Source: Clostridia bacterium (lineage in GTDB: Bacteria; Bacillota; Clostridia; Oscillospirales; Acutalibacteraceae). Taken from it: a DNA stretch of 39,699 nucleotides. The translations under genes and the position numbers were made by a program. The stretch covers positions 1 through 39,699 of the forward strand of contig JAFVIF010000019.1 of assembly GCA_017474125.1 (NCBI GenBank). The letters are read 5' to 3'. This document shows, piece by piece, positions 1 through 8,455 of the stretch (position 1 is the first letter of the stretch; the number at the start of each line of letters is the position of its first letter). The notes under the pieces are model-generated. The model ran no database searches and was not told the origin of the DNA. It saw only the letters and a list, made by a program, of their open reading frames with translations.

Positions 1-229
1 ATAAAACCGCCATTGCTTTTTTTACCGTGTTGGGGATATCGTGAAGCTTTAAATCAAGGAAAATTTTATGTCCTCGAGCCTTAATTTCCTTTACAATTTG
101 GGGGCCTTCTGCATAAAAAAGCTCCATACCGATTTTAACAAAGGGTTTTCTTCCTGTGAATTTATCAAGAAAGGTCATTACCTGCTCTCTTGAAGCGAAA
201 TCACACGCAATAATTACATCCTTACCCAT
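1..229 (-). CDS. pyrF: Orotidine 5'-phosphate decarboxylase, N-terminal part (cut by window edge)
   Basis: Decarboxylates OMP to UMP, the last step of de novo pyrimidine synthesis, in the cytosol. Only the first 76 codons are present. They contain the TIM-barrel start of the family: [11 protein letters not shown] with the substrate-binding Asp at residue 10, the lysine of VKIGMEL, and the catalytic [10 protein letters not shown] segment (D-x-K-x-x-D). The start ATG shares one base with the TAA stop of pyrD (TAATG), and GGAGGT lies 8-9 bases upstream inside the end of pyrD, so the two are translationally coupled. Last visible gene of the pyr operon; the operon may continue outside the window. 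The family assignment is secure. Confidence 0.95.
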   Translation of the reverse strand, partial: MGKDVIIACDFASREQVMTFLDKFTGRKPFVKIGMELFYAEGPQIVKEIKARGHKIFLDLKLHDIPNTVKKAMAVL

Positions 230-1140
230 TAGTGAGCACCTCCGATAATATCTTTTAAACTATTAATCCCGTACTTTTCCATTACACGGGGTAAATCGTT
301 AATTATATCTCTGCAGGCAAAGGGGTCAACAAGGTTTGCCGCGCCCACCTCTACGGCAGTTGCACCTGCAAGCATCATTTCAATAACATCCTCTGCGCTT
401 GAGATACCGCCCATACCCACAATAGGTATTTCAACGGCTTCAAAAACCTGATAAACCATTCTTAAAGCCACGGGCTTAATTGCAGGACCCGAGAAGCCGC
501 CCATTTTATTGGCGATAACGGGCTTTTTGGTTTTTAAATCAATTCGCATTCCAAGTAATGTGTTAATCATACTGATACCGTCTGCTCCCGCTTCCTCGCA
601 AGCCTTTGCAATGGAAACGATATCGGTAACGTTGGGGGAAAGCTTTATAATAACAGGCTTCGTTGTCACACCTTTAACAGCTTTGGTAACCTCTGCGGCC
701 GCCTCGGGAGAGGTGCCGAAGCTCATTCCACCGCCGTGTACGTTGGGGCAGGAAACGTTAACCTCAAACCAGCCGATTTGCTCGCAGGAATCAAGCCTTT
801 CGCAGGTATACGCATAATCCTCTACCGAAAAGCCGCTTACGTTAGCCATTACCGGCTTATTAAAGCAAGCCTTAAGCTTTGGAAGCTCGGTGCTGATTAC
901 TGCATCAACACCCGGATTTTGAAGACCTACGGCATTAATCATACCCATTTCACATTCTGCGATTCTCGGGGTAGGATTACCGAAACGCGGTTCTTTGGTA
1001 GTACCCTTAAAGGAAAAGGTGCCAAGGCAGTTGATATCGTAAAGCTCGGCAAACTCATAGCCGAAGCCGAAGGTACCGGAAGCAGGAACAACGGGGTTGT
1101 CCATAGTAATACCGCAAAGCTCTACTTTTGTGTTTACCAT
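229..1140 (-). CDS. pyrD: Dihydroorotate dehydrogenase, catalytic subunit (class 1B)
   Basis: FMN enzyme oxidising dihydroorotate to orotate; as a class 1B enzyme it passes electrons through PyrK to NAD+. The 303-residue product has the N-terminal [13 protein letters not shown] segment, the active-site Cys131 in [11 protein letters not shown] (cysteine in place of the serine of class 2 enzymes) and the C-terminal FMN-phosphate loops ([23 protein letters not shown]). A longer frame opens at 1179, but I chose ATG 1140 because GGGAGGAG sits immediately upstream and the family normally starts with [10 protein letters not shown]-like sequence. The start overlaps the end of pyrK by 7 bases. The PyrK partner next door supports class 1B. 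Confidence 0.97.
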   Translation of the reverse strand: MVNTKVELCGITMDNPVVPASGTFGFGYEFAELYDINCLGTFSFKGTTKEPRFGNPTPRIAECEMGMINAVGLQNPGVDAVISTELPKLKACFNKPVMANVSGFSVEDYAYTCERLDSCEQIGWFEVNVSCPNVHGGGMSFGTSPEAAAEVTKAVKGVTTKPVIIKLSPNVTDIVSIAKACEEAGADGISMINTLLGMRIDLKTKKPVIANKMGGFSGPAIKPVALRMVYQVFEAVEIPIVGMGGISSAEDVIEMMLAGATAVEVGAANLVDPFACRDIINDLPRVMEKYGINSLKDIIGGAH

Positions 1141-1883
1141 ATTATCTCCTCCCTTATAAGCACGGGACCGTCCTTGCAAATACGCTTATTTCCGTATTTT
1201 GTTTTGCAGGAGCAACCCATACAAGCGCCAAAGCCACAGCCCATTCTTTCTTCAAAGCTGTACTGTCCGCTTGTTTTGGCAACACCCTCAACAGCCTTAA
1301 ACATAGGCATAGGTCCGCAGGTAAAAAAGTAGGAGTAATCAAGGCCCTTTAAAACGTCGGTAACAAAACCCTTAGTACCCATACTGCCGTCGGCGGTGGT
1401 AATAAATACTTCAGCGCCGAGTCTTTCAAATTCCTCTTTATAAAAAACGTCATCCTTAGAATTAAAGCCTAAAATAACCTTAACTCTTTTACCGTTTTTA
1501 ATAAGCTCCTTACAAACGCCGTACATAGGAGGAACACCTACACCGCCGCCTATAAGCACGGGGTTTTCACCCGAAAGCGAGGTATCGAAGCCGTTGCCGA
1601 GTCCGTTTAAAACGTCAAGGGTATCCCCTGCCGTCATTTCTGCCATTTGCTCGGTACCCACGCCAACTATTTTATAAATAATGGTTATGGTATTTTCGTT
1701 ATAATCACATACCGAAATAGGTCTGCGAAGGTATTTTCCGCTAAGCTTAATATTAATAAACTGTCCCGGCTTTGTAAGGGACGAGGTGTCCCCTTCCAAA
1801 ACCATTTTCATAATATCCTTTGCTATTTTTTCATTAGAAAGGATTTTCATTATTTGCTGTTTCAACTCATTTACCTCAAGCAT
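1134..1883 (-). CDS. pyrK: Dihydroorotate dehydrogenase electron-transfer subunit (FAD/2Fe-2S)
   Basis: Transfers electrons from the FMN of PyrD through FAD and a [2Fe-2S] cluster to NAD+. The 249-residue protein has the ferredoxin-reductase layout: an N-terminal FAD-binding barrel with RRPISVCD, an NAD-binding part beginning at IGGGVGVPP, a CGPMPMFKAV motif, and a C-terminal cluster site of Cys216, Cys221, Cys224 and Cys236 (C-x4-C-x2-C-x11-C). It overlaps the end of carB by 8 bases and pyrD by 7, so carB-pyrK-pyrD form a tightly coupled translation unit. Length and motifs are normal for the family. Confidence 0.97.
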   Translation of the reverse strand: MLEVNELKQQIMKILSNEKIAKDIMKMVLEGDTSSLTKPGQFINIKLSGKYLRRPISVCDYNENTITIIYKIVGVGTEQMAEMTAGDTLDVLNGLGNGFDTSLSGENPVLIGGGVGVPPMYGVCKELIKNGKRVKVILGFNSKDDVFYKEEFERLGAEVFITTADGSMGTKGFVTDVLKGLDYSYFFTCGPMPMFKAVEGVAKTSGQYSFEERMGCGFGACMGCSCKTKYGNKRICKDGPVLIREEIIW

Positions 1884-4800
1884 CTATAGTAGAAATTGTA
1901 AGGGTTGTTTCTTCCAATACGTCAAGTAAAACCTTAACGGTATCAAGGGCGGTAAATATGGTTACGTTATTCTCGGTGGCAAGCATTCTGATTTCGGCGC
2001 CGTCACTGTTTTCGCCCTGAGAGGAAATATCCTTAGTATTAATAACGTAGGCTATATGACCCTGACGAAGGGCGTTGGGGATTTCCTCGCTGCCCTCGTT
2101 AATCTTTTTAAGAGCATGGGTACGAATACCGTTCTTTTTAAGGAATTCCGCAGTACCCGTAGTAGCTTCAATGTTAAAGCCGAGCTCGTAGAAGCGTCTG
2201 ATAAGAGGCAAAGCCTCCTCCTTGTCCTTATCGGCTATGGTAGCAAATACGGTACCGTAGTTTTGAAGCTTCATACCCGAAGCCTGAAGTGCCTTATAAA
2301 GTGCACGGTTAAGCTTGTCGTCGTATCCGATAGCTTCACCTGTAGACTTCATTTCGGGAGAAAGGTAAGCATCAAGTCCGCGAAGCTTATTAAAGGAGAA
2401 TACGGGAACCTTTACGTACCAACGGTTTTTCTCCTGAGGATAAAGATCGAATATACCAAGTTCCTTAAGGCTCTTTCCTAAAATAACCTCGGTAGCAATA
2501 TCTGCAAGGCTGTAGCCGGTAGATTTAGAGAGGAAGGGTACGGTACGGGAGGAACGGGGATTAACCTCGATAATATAAACGTCATCGTTTTCGTCAACTA
2601 TGAACTGAATATTATAAAGGCCGACAATTCCGATTCCTACACCAAGCTTTTTGGCATACTGAAGAATAATTCCCTTAACCTTGTTGGAAATACTGAAGGT
2701 GGGATATACGCTTATTGAGTCACCCGAATGGATACCCGTTCTTTCAACAAGCTCCATAATACCGGGAACGAAAACGTCCTTGCCGTCGCAAATAGCGTCA
2801 ACCTCAACCTCTTTACCCTGAATGTATTTATCAACAAGAACAGGCTTGTCCTCATCAATTTCAACGGCGGTTTTAAGGTAATGACGAAGCTGCTCCTCGT
2901 TAGCAACAATCTGCATAGCTCTGCCGCCCAAAACGAAGCTGGGGCGAACAAGCACGGGATAGCCAATATCTGCAGCGGCCTCAAGACCCGCCTCAATGCT
3001 GGTAACTGCCTTACCCTTAGGCTGAGGAATATTAAGCTCGGTAAGAAGCTTTTCAAAGCTGTCGCGGTTTTCTGCGCGGTCAATAGCGGCGCAGTCGGTA
3101 CCGATTATCTTAACTCCGCGCTTCATAAGAGGCTCGGCAAGGTTAATTGCGGTTTGACCGCCGAGAGAAGCAACAACACCTTCGGGCTTTTCAAACTCAA
3201 TAATATTCATTACGTCCTCGGGAGTAAGAGGCTCGAAATAAAGCTTATCGGCAGTAGTATAGTCGGTAGAAACGGTTTCGGGGTTATTGTTTATAATAAT
3301 AGCCTCGTAGCCCGAATTTTTAATGGTGGTTACAGCGTGAACGGTGGAATAGTCGAATTCAACACCCTGACCTATACGGATAGGACCTGCACCTAAAACA
3401 ACTATCTTCTTTTTATCGGTGAGTACCGAAGTGTTTTCACCCGTATAAGAAGAGTAGAAGTAAGGAATGTAAGCACCGGTGTGACAGGTATCAACCATAC
3501 GGAATACGGGGAAAAGCTTGTTTTCCTTTCTGAAGCCATAAACTTCAAGCTCGTCGCACTTCCACATTCTGGCAACGTACTTATCGGAGAAGCCCATTTT
3601 CTTGGCGGAAGTTAAAACCTCAAGATTAAAGGGATTGGACTTAAGGTTTTCCTCCATATCAATAATGTGCTTTATAGCCTCAAGGAAAAACTCAGTGATT
3701 TTAGTTATATTATGGATTTCCTCTACCGTTGCACCGCGATAAAGAAGCTCGGCAATAGCAAAAATGTTATCATCTCTGAATTCGCCGATATATTCTCTGA
3801 GCTGGTCGTCGGTCATATCGTCAAACTTATGGTGATAAAGGTGGTTAACACCAACCTCAAGGGAACGAATACCCTTAAGTAAGCACTCCTCAAGGTTAGA
3901 GCCTATACCCATAACCTCACCCGTTGCCTTCATTTGCGTACCCAAAAGATTTGAAGCACTGGTAAACTTATCAAAGGGGAAACGGGGCAATTTGGCAATT
4001 ACATAATCAAGCTTAGGCTCAAAAGCGGCATTGGTATTGGCAATAGCAATTTCCTCAAGCGCCATACCCAAAGCAATTTTTGCAGTTACACGTGCAATAG
4101 GATAGCCCGAAGCCTTGGAAGCAAGCGCAGAAGAACGGGAAACACGGGGATTAACCTCGATAAGGAAGTATTCACTGCTGTTGGGGTTAAGGGCAAACTG
4201 TACGTTACAGCCGCCTTCAATCTTTAATTCCTTAATAAGCTTAATGGCGGAATCATTAAGCATTTTTTCATCCTCTTTGCTAAGAGTCATAATAGGAGCA
4301 ACAACAAGGGAGTCGCCGGTATGAACACCGACAGGATCAATATTTTCCATACCGCAAATGGTTATGGCATGGTCGTTAGAGTCACGCATAACCTCGAACT
4401 CAATTTCCTTATAGCCCTTAACACTCTTTTCAACAAGCACCTGATGAACGGGAGAAAGCTTAAAAGCATTCATACCGATTTCAATAAGCTCAGCTTCATT
4501 ATTGGCAAAGCCGCCACCGGTACCACCCAAGGTAAAAGCAGGGCGAAGCACTACGGGGTAGCCGATTTTTTCGGCGGCAATTTTAGCCTCGTCAAGGCTA
4601 TAGGTAATTTCGGAAGGAATAGTAGGCTCACCAATAGACTGACAAAGCTCCTTAAACAGCTCTCTGTCCTCGGCGCGTTCAATACTTTCGCTTGAAGTAC
4701 CAAGCAGCTCTACTCCGCATTCCTTGAGAATGCCCTTCTTTTCAAGCTGCATAGCAATATTAAGACCTGTTTGTCCGCCTATACCGGGAACAATTGCATC

Positions 4801-5049
4801 AGGGCGCTCGTAACGTAGGATTTTAGCAATATACTCAAGGGTAAGCGGCTCCATATAAACCTTATCGGCTATAGTGGTATCGGTCATTATGGTTGCAGGG
4901 TTAGAGTTACATAAAATAACCTCGTAGCCTTCCTCCTTAAGCGCAAGGCAGGCCTGAGTGCCTGCATAGTCGAACTCGGCGGCCTGTCCTATTACGATAG
5001 GACCCGAGCCTATAATTAATACCTTTTTAATGTCTGTTCTTTTTGCCAT
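1876..5049 (-). CDS. carB: Carbamoyl-phosphate synthase, large subunit
   Basis: Makes carbamoyl phosphate from bicarbonate, ATP and ammonia delivered by the glutaminase subunit CarA. The 1,057-residue protein shows the duplicated architecture: two homologous halves, each opening with a GPI/R-IGQ-EFDY motif (IIGSGPIVIGQAAEFDY near residue 13, VLGAGPIRIGQGVEFDY near 555) and each with an ATP-grasp domain (EVNPRVSRSSALASKA; EVNPRSSRTVPFLSK), followed by a C-terminal MGS-like regulatory domain. GGAGG lies 8 bases before the ATG. It follows pyrC by 20 bases. The small subunit gene carA is absent from this operon segment and must lie elsewhere if the enzyme uses glutamine. Confidence 0.98.
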   Translation of the reverse strand: MAKRTDIKKVLIIGSGPIVIGQAAEFDYAGTQACLALKEEGYEVILCNSNPATIMTDTTIADKVYMEPLTLEYIAKILRYERPDAIVPGIGGQTGLNIAMQLEKKGILKECGVELLGTSSESIERAEDRELFKELCQSIGEPTIPSEITYSLDEAKIAAEKIGYPVVLRPAFTLGGTGGGFANNEAELIEIGMNAFKLSPVHQVLVEKSVKGYKEIEFEVMRDSNDHAITICGMENIDPVGVHTGDSLVVAPIMTLSKEDEKMLNDSAIKLIKELKIEGGCNVQFALNPNSSEYFLIEVNPRVSRSSALASKASGYPIARVTAKIALGMALEEIAIANTNAAFEPKLDYVIAKLPRFPFDKFTSASNLLGTQMKATGEVMGIGSNLEECLLKGIRSLEVGVNHLYHHKFDDMTDDQLREYIGEFRDDNIFAIAELLYRGATVEEIHNITKITEFFLEAIKHIIDMEENLKSNPFNLEVLTSAKKMGFSDKYVARMWKCDELEVYGFRKENKLFPVFRMVDTCHTGAYIPYFYSSYTGENTSVLTDKKKIVVLGAGPIRIGQGVEFDYSTVHAVTTIKNSGYEAIIINNNPETVSTDYTTADKLYFEPLTPEDVMNIIEFEKPEGVVASLGGQTAINLAEPLMKRGVKIIGTDCAAIDRAENRDSFEKLLTELNIPQPKGKAVTSIEAGLEAAADIGYPVLVRPSFVLGGRAMQIVANEEQLRHYLKTAVEIDEDKPVLVDKYIQGKEVEVDAICDGKDVFVPGIMELVERTGIHSGDSISVYPTFSISNKVKGIILQYAKKLGVGIGIVGLYNIQFIVDENDDVYIIEVNPRSSRTVPFLSKSTGYSLADIATEVILGKSLKELGIFDLYPQEKNRWYVKVPVFSFNKLRGLDAYLSPEMKSTGEAIGYDDKLNRALYKALQASGMKLQNYGTVFATIADKDKEEALPLIRRFYELGFNIEATTGTAEFLKKNGIRTHALKKINEGSEEIPNALRQGHIAYVINTKDISSQGENSDGAEIRMLATENNVTIFTALDTVKVLLDVLEETTLTISTIDA

Positions 5050-5069
5050 TTCTTCTTCCTCCGTATATA

Positions 5070-6332
5070 TTAAAAATCTTTATATGCTATTTTTCCGTCG
5101 CAAAGCGTAAGCTTACATTTGCCGTAAACCGTATCCCCCGCAAAAGGAGTTGCCTTTCCCTTTGAAAGGAAGTCGTCGGGATTAATTACGTACCTTTCAT
5201 TAAGGTCGAAAACCGTTAGGTCTGCACTTTGCCCCACCTTAATTTCACTTCCTATATTAAAGCGACTGCGCGGATTATCGTTTAAAAGCTCAATTAAATG
5301 CTCAAGGGTTATTATTCCCGTTTTAACAAGCCTTGTATAGCAAACGGCAAAAGCCGTTTCAATTCCAACAACACCCATAAGGCTGTCCTTTAAGCCCTTG
5401 GATTTTTCTTCGGACGAATGAGGAGCGTGGTCGGTAGCTATCATATCAATAGTGCCGTCCTTAATGCCTTCAATTAGGGCAAGGCGGTCCTGCTCGCTTC
5501 TTATGGGCGGATTCATTTTAAAGCGTCCGTCCTCTTGAAGCATCATATCGTTCATAGTAAGATAATGCGGTCCCGTTTCGCAGGTAATATCGACACCCTG
5601 CGCCTTAGCGCTTCGTATTAAATCAACACTTTCCTTTGTTGAAATATGGCAAACGTGGTACCTACAGCCCGTTTTTTTAACAAGCTCAATATCCCTTTTA
5701 ATGGGGCCCCATTCGCTTTCACTGCATATTCCCTTATGTCCGTGAAGCTTGGCATACTCACCGTCGTGAACGTAGCCGCCCAACAGCAGGCTGTTATCCT
5801 CGCAATGAGCCGAAATTATTTTACCGAGCTTTTTGGCTTTTTCCATAGCCTGCTCCATCATTGCTTCGTTTTGCACGCCCTTACCGTCATCGGAAAAGCC
5901 GCAAACAAAGCTGCTCATAGCCTCCATATCGGAAAGGGTTTCCCCTGCCTGCCCCTTAGTAATGGTACCGAAGGGGTAAACCTTTATAACCGCATCGCTT
6001 TCAATAATATTAAGTTGTTCCTTAAGGTTTTCTAAACTATCGGGACAAGGCTTTAAATTAGGCATACTGCAAACTGCGGTATAGCCGCCTCGGGCGCAGG
6101 CCTTAGTGCCGCTTTCTATAGTTTCCTTATAAAAAAAGCCCGGCTCTCGAAGATGAACGTGAACATCAACGAAACCGGGGAAAATAGTAAGCCCTTGACA
6201 ATCAATAATTTCTGCCGCATTTGAAAATAAAGACTTTCCAACAGCTTTTATAACGCCGTCGGAAACAATTATATCTTGGGTTGAGAACTGATGACCTGTA
6301 TAAACCATAGCGTTTTTCAGTAGCATTTCCAT
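5070..6332 (-). CDS. pyrC: Dihydroorotase
   Basis: Zinc amidohydrolase that cyclises carbamoyl aspartate to dihydroorotate. The 420-residue product has the metal-binding DVHVHLREPG motif (His58, His60), GPHYLT in the middle and ATDHAPHSSEEK near residue 300, all typical of the bacterial class I enzyme. The start at 6332 is chosen over an in-frame ATG two codons downstream because AGGAGG lies 7 bases upstream of it. It is the first gene after the promoter and attenuator at 6361-6463, so pyrimidine control acts before this gene. Length is typical. Confidence 0.97.
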   Translation of the reverse strand: MEMLLKNAMVYTGHQFSTQDIIVSDGVIKAVGKSLFSNAAEIIDCQGLTIFPGFVDVHVHLREPGFFYKETIESGTKACARGGYTAVCSMPNLKPCPDSLENLKEQLNIIESDAVIKVYPFGTITKGQAGETLSDMEAMSSFVCGFSDDGKGVQNEAMMEQAMEKAKKLGKIISAHCEDNSLLLGGYVHDGEYAKLHGHKGICSESEWGPIKRDIELVKKTGCRYHVCHISTKESVDLIRSAKAQGVDITCETGPHYLTMNDMMLQEDGRFKMNPPIRSEQDRLALIEGIKDGTIDMIATDHAPHSSEEKSKGLKDSLMGVVGIETAFAVCYTRLVKTGIITLEHLIELLNDNPRSRFNIGSEIKVGQSADLTVFDLNERYVINPDDFLSKGKATPFAGDTVYGKCKLTLCDGKIAYKDF

Positions 6333-6360
6333 CAGTTTTCCTCCTTTTCATATTTACACA

Positions 6361-6417
6361 AAAAAACAGCCCCGCCGACCGGCAAGGTGTCTGTTTAGCC
6401 TGCCGGCAAAAGCCGAC
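6361..6417 (-). promoter_or_regulatory. Pyrimidine operon attenuator with three competing hairpins
   Basis: In the transcript sense three hairpins can be drawn. P1 at 6417-6402 pairs GUCGGC with GCCGGC across a UUUU loop. An alternative stem at 6407-6378 pairs GCCGGCAGG with CCUUGCCGGU and uses the 3' half of P1. An intrinsic terminator at 6393-6367 pairs CAG...CCUUGCC with GGCGGGG...CUG around a GGUC tetraloop, followed by a run of about seven U. The second and third stems share CCUUGCC, so they exclude each other, as in anti-antiterminator/antiterminator/terminator systems. I do not see the conserved PyrR loop (AGUCCAGAGAGGCU-like), so the ligand is unknown. The pairing is read directly from the sequence; the regulatory role is inferred. 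Confidence 0.75.
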
Positions 6418-6434
6418 TTAAATTTATTTTTATT

Positions 6435-6463
6435 ATGATACCATACCGCAGGTTGTTTGTCAA
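6435..6463 (-). promoter_or_regulatory. Promoter of the pyr operon
   Basis: TTGACA (6463-6458) and TATCAT (6440-6435) are separated by exactly 17 bases, a near-perfect vegetative sigma-A promoter. Transcription would begin near 6428, giving a leader of only about 95 bases before pyrC that contains the attenuator. Confidence 0.88.
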
Positions 6464-6570
6464 TAAAATTAATATTAATAAATAATAAAAAATTCATAAT
6501 TTTTTAAAACATTTATTATATATATTTAATAAAATATAGTTACTGACTTTTAAGTTTTGGAGGCGGCTTT

Positions 6571-6981
6571 ATGTTTTACAGATTAAAGCAAGCGTTTTAC
6601 CGCTTTATGTACGGTAGATACGGCAACGATGCTCTTAATAATTTTCTTACTGTTTTTTATTTAATATTGGTGGTTTTTAATCTTTTACTCGGCAGTTATA
6701 CGGTTTATCTTTTAAGCCTTGTTCTTATTTTCATCATTTTCTTTAGAATGCTCTCAAGGAATATAGACAAAAGAAGAAAAGAAAACCAAAAATTTTTAAA
6801 TATAAAGTATCGCTTTACACAGTTTTTCAAAGAGCGCTCCCGCCGTTTTAAGGAACGCAAAACCCACGTTTACAAAAAATGTCCCGCCTGCAAGGCAACC
6901 CTTCGCCTGCCGCGAAAAAAGGGCAAGCACACCTGCTGTTGTCCCAAATGTAAAAACAGCTTTAAGGTAAGGGTTTTTTAA
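6571..6981 (+). CDS. Small membrane protein with C-terminal zinc ribbon
   Basis: 136 residues. Residues 24-60 form two closely spaced hydrophobic segments, followed by a strongly basic stretch (residues 63-100, rich in Lys/Arg) and a zinc ribbon with Cys104-x2-Cys107 and Cys124-x2-Cys127 (two additional cysteines at 122-123). The layout suggests a membrane-anchored protein with a cytosolic zinc-binding tail, resembling small zinc-ribbon membrane proteins annotated as hypothetical in Clostridia. The start has GGAGG 7 bases upstream. It stands alone upstream of the DUF2953-ytfJ group, separated by 74 bases holding that group's promoter. The function is not known to me. Confidence 0.8.
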   Translation: MFYRLKQAFYRFMYGRYGNDALNNFLTVFYLILVVFNLLLGSYTVYLLSLVLIFIIFFRMLSRNIDKRRKENQKFLNIKYRFTQFFKERSRRFKERKTHVYKKCPACKATLRLPRKKGKHTCCCPKCKNSFKVRVF

Positions 6982-6996
6982 GCACTTAACTTTTTC

Positions 6997-7025
6997 TTGC
7001 ATTCTATAAATATATGTAATAAAAT
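6997..7025 (+). promoter_or_regulatory. Candidate promoter of the DUF2953-ytfJ group
   Basis: TTGCAT (6997-7002) and TAAAAT (7020-7025) are spaced by 17 bases, about 30 bases before the DUF2953 start. Both boxes are one mismatch or so from consensus. The region is AT-rich, so a chance match is possible. Confidence 0.5.
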
Positions 7026-7055
7026 GAGTAAAGATAAATATAAAGGACTTATTTT

Positions 7056-7619
7056 ATGAAAATATTTTTTATTGTTTTAGGCGTGCTTGCTTTAATAGTA
7101 ATCGGCGTTTTGCTTTTTTCGGTAAGGGTATCCGTTACCCTTTGTTTTGGAAAAGAAAACAAAGCTGAATTTTTACTGTTTGGCAAAAAACTTAAAAAGA
7201 AAGAAAAAAAGGAAAAGACACAGCCCGATTTAATTAAAAAGCTGGGACTAAAACGGGTTATTCAGTTTCTTTTTTCAAAGGAAGCGGGTATTCCCGGACG
7301 TATTGGTTATATTATAAGAAAAACCGTTATTAATAAATTTCAGTTAAACGTAACGGTTGCCTCTCCCGATGCCGCCCAAACCGCCCTTACCTACGGCGGA
7401 GTTTGTGCCCTTCTTTATCCCGTTGTCGGTTATCTTGAAACGGTTATGAATTTTAAAGAGGACAATATGAAAATTGTCTGCGACTATGAAAGTAAAGACA
7501 GCTCCATTTATTTTTTCACCGAAATAAAAATCCGCATACTTTATCTGATTATTGCGGTATTTACCCTTATTCCCGAAGTAGTAAAGCTTTTAAAAGAGGT
7601 AAAAAACAATGAACAATAG
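7056..7619 (+). CDS. DUF2953 family membrane protein (YtfI-like)
   Basis: 187 residues: an N-terminal transmembrane helix (residues 2-25), a basic linker (KKLKKKEKKEK, near residue 48), then a soluble domain with a TALTYGGVCALLYPVVGYLE segment typical of DUF2953, and a hydrophobic C-terminal stretch near 160-178. In Bacillus subtilis the DUF2953 gene ytfI sits directly before ytfJ, and the same order is seen here with an 11-base overlap, which strengthens the assignment. AAGGA lies 8 bases before the ATG. A role in spore formation is plausible from the neighbour only. Confidence 0.85.
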   Translation: MKIFFIVLGVLALIVIGVLLFSVRVSVTLCFGKENKAEFLLFGKKLKKKEKKEKTQPDLIKKLGLKRVIQFLFSKEAGIPGRIGYIIRKTVINKFQLNVTVASPDAAQTALTYGGVCALLYPVVGYLETVMNFKEDNMKIVCDYESKDSSIYFFTEIKIRILYLIIAVFTLIPEVVKLLKEVKNNEQ

Positions 7620-7941
7620 TATTTCAAATATTATAACTGCTACCGCTGATAAGGCGGAGGGTGCCTTAAAGGAAAACTCGGTTTTCGGCGAACCCATAAC
7701 CGTTGACGGCGCAACCATTATTCCTGTATATAAGCTTTCCTTCGGCTTCGGAGGCGGCGCTTTTGACGGAATGAATTCAAAAAACAAGGCTTCTGTAGCA
7801 GGCGGCGCAGGTGCGGGAGTAACCAAGCTTCCGATTTCCTTTGTTACAATAAAAGAAGGCGAAATTTCGGTGCTCAGCGCTGAAGACCCAAATAAACAGA
7901 GCTTTATTTCCACAGTTTTATCCCTTATAAAAAAGAAGTGA
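7609..7941 (+). CDS. ytfJ: YtfJ (GerW) family sporulation protein
   Basis: 110 residues matching the YtfJ/GerW family: SVFGEPITVDG, VIP-like VYKLSFGFGGG, a glycine/alanine-rich VAGGAGAGVTKLPISFVTI core and a C-terminal LS-LIKK tail. B. subtilis YtfJ is a forespore-made protein needed for normal germination. The start has GAGGT 8 bases upstream and overlaps the DUF2953 gene by 11 bases. The family also occurs in non-sporulating bacteria, so the gene alone does not prove sporulation. Length is slightly shorter than the Bacillus protein, mainly at the C-terminus. Confidence 0.92.
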   Translation: MNNSISNIITATADKAEGALKENSVFGEPITVDGATIIPVYKLSFGFGGGAFDGMNSKNKASVAGGAGAGVTKLPISFVTIKEGEISVLSAEDPNKQSFISTVLSLIKKK

Positions 7942-7948
7942 AGTATTT

Positions 7949-8455
7949 ATGAAAAAGAATTCGCTGAAAACAATGGTATTTGCGGCTTTATTCGCGGCCC
8001 TTACCGTTGTTGCCACATGTATAAGCATTCCCCTGCCGGGCAACGGCTACGCTAATTTAGGCGATTGCTTTGTCATTATTTCGGGCGCACTGCTCGGCCC
8101 CTACGGTGTTTTGGCCGCTTCCCTCGGAAGCAGTATTGCCGACGTTATTTTGGGCTTTACAATCTATGCGCCTGCAACGTTTTTTATAAAAGGCGTTATG
8201 GCGTTGGTTGCCTTTTTAATATCGGGCAGAAAGCAAAGAAAATTATTACACTTTATTATTGCTTCGGTTTTGTGCGAAATAATAATGGTAGGCGGATACT
8301 TTGTTTTTGAAATACCGCTGTACGGCATTATACCTGCCGCCGGCAATATTATAGGAAACGGTATGCAGGCACTATTCGGAGCGGTTGCCGCACCCATTAT
8401 TTTAACATTACTTAAAAAATACGGAATAATAAACAAAATCAAAGGTGAATTATGA
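7949..8455 (+). CDS. ECF transporter S component (substrate-binding membrane subunit)
   Basis: 168 residues with about five or six hydrophobic segments. The N-terminal FAALFAALTVVAT helix, the GYANLGDCFVIISGALLGP loop and the GSSIADVILGFTIYAPATFFIK segment are hallmarks of the energy-coupling factor S-component family (PF07155-like). It would bind a vitamin or precursor and dock on a shared EcfA/EcfT module encoded elsewhere. The substrate cannot be named from sequence; related proteins include hydroxymethylpyrimidine-type carriers. It starts 7 bases after ytfJ and shares an ATGA overlap with the next gene, so all four genes appear co-transcribed. Confidence 0.88.
   Translation: MKKNSLKTMVFAALFAALTVVATCISIPLPGNGYANLGDCFVIISGALLGPYGVLAASLGSSIADVILGFTIYAPATFFIKGVMALVAFLISGRKQRKLLHFIIASVLCEIIMVGGYFVFEIPLYGIIPAAGNIIGNGMQALFGAVAAPIILTLLKKYGIINKIKGEL

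Noticed and set aside
736-1332. A 198-codon plus-strand frame over pyrD/pyrK
   Set aside because: Antisense to two certain genes; composition is the mirror of their codons.
2056-4695. Several plus-strand open frames of 69-222 codons across carB
   Set aside because: They are antisense to a complete, motif-rich carB, have no ribosome binding sites and no recognisable domains.
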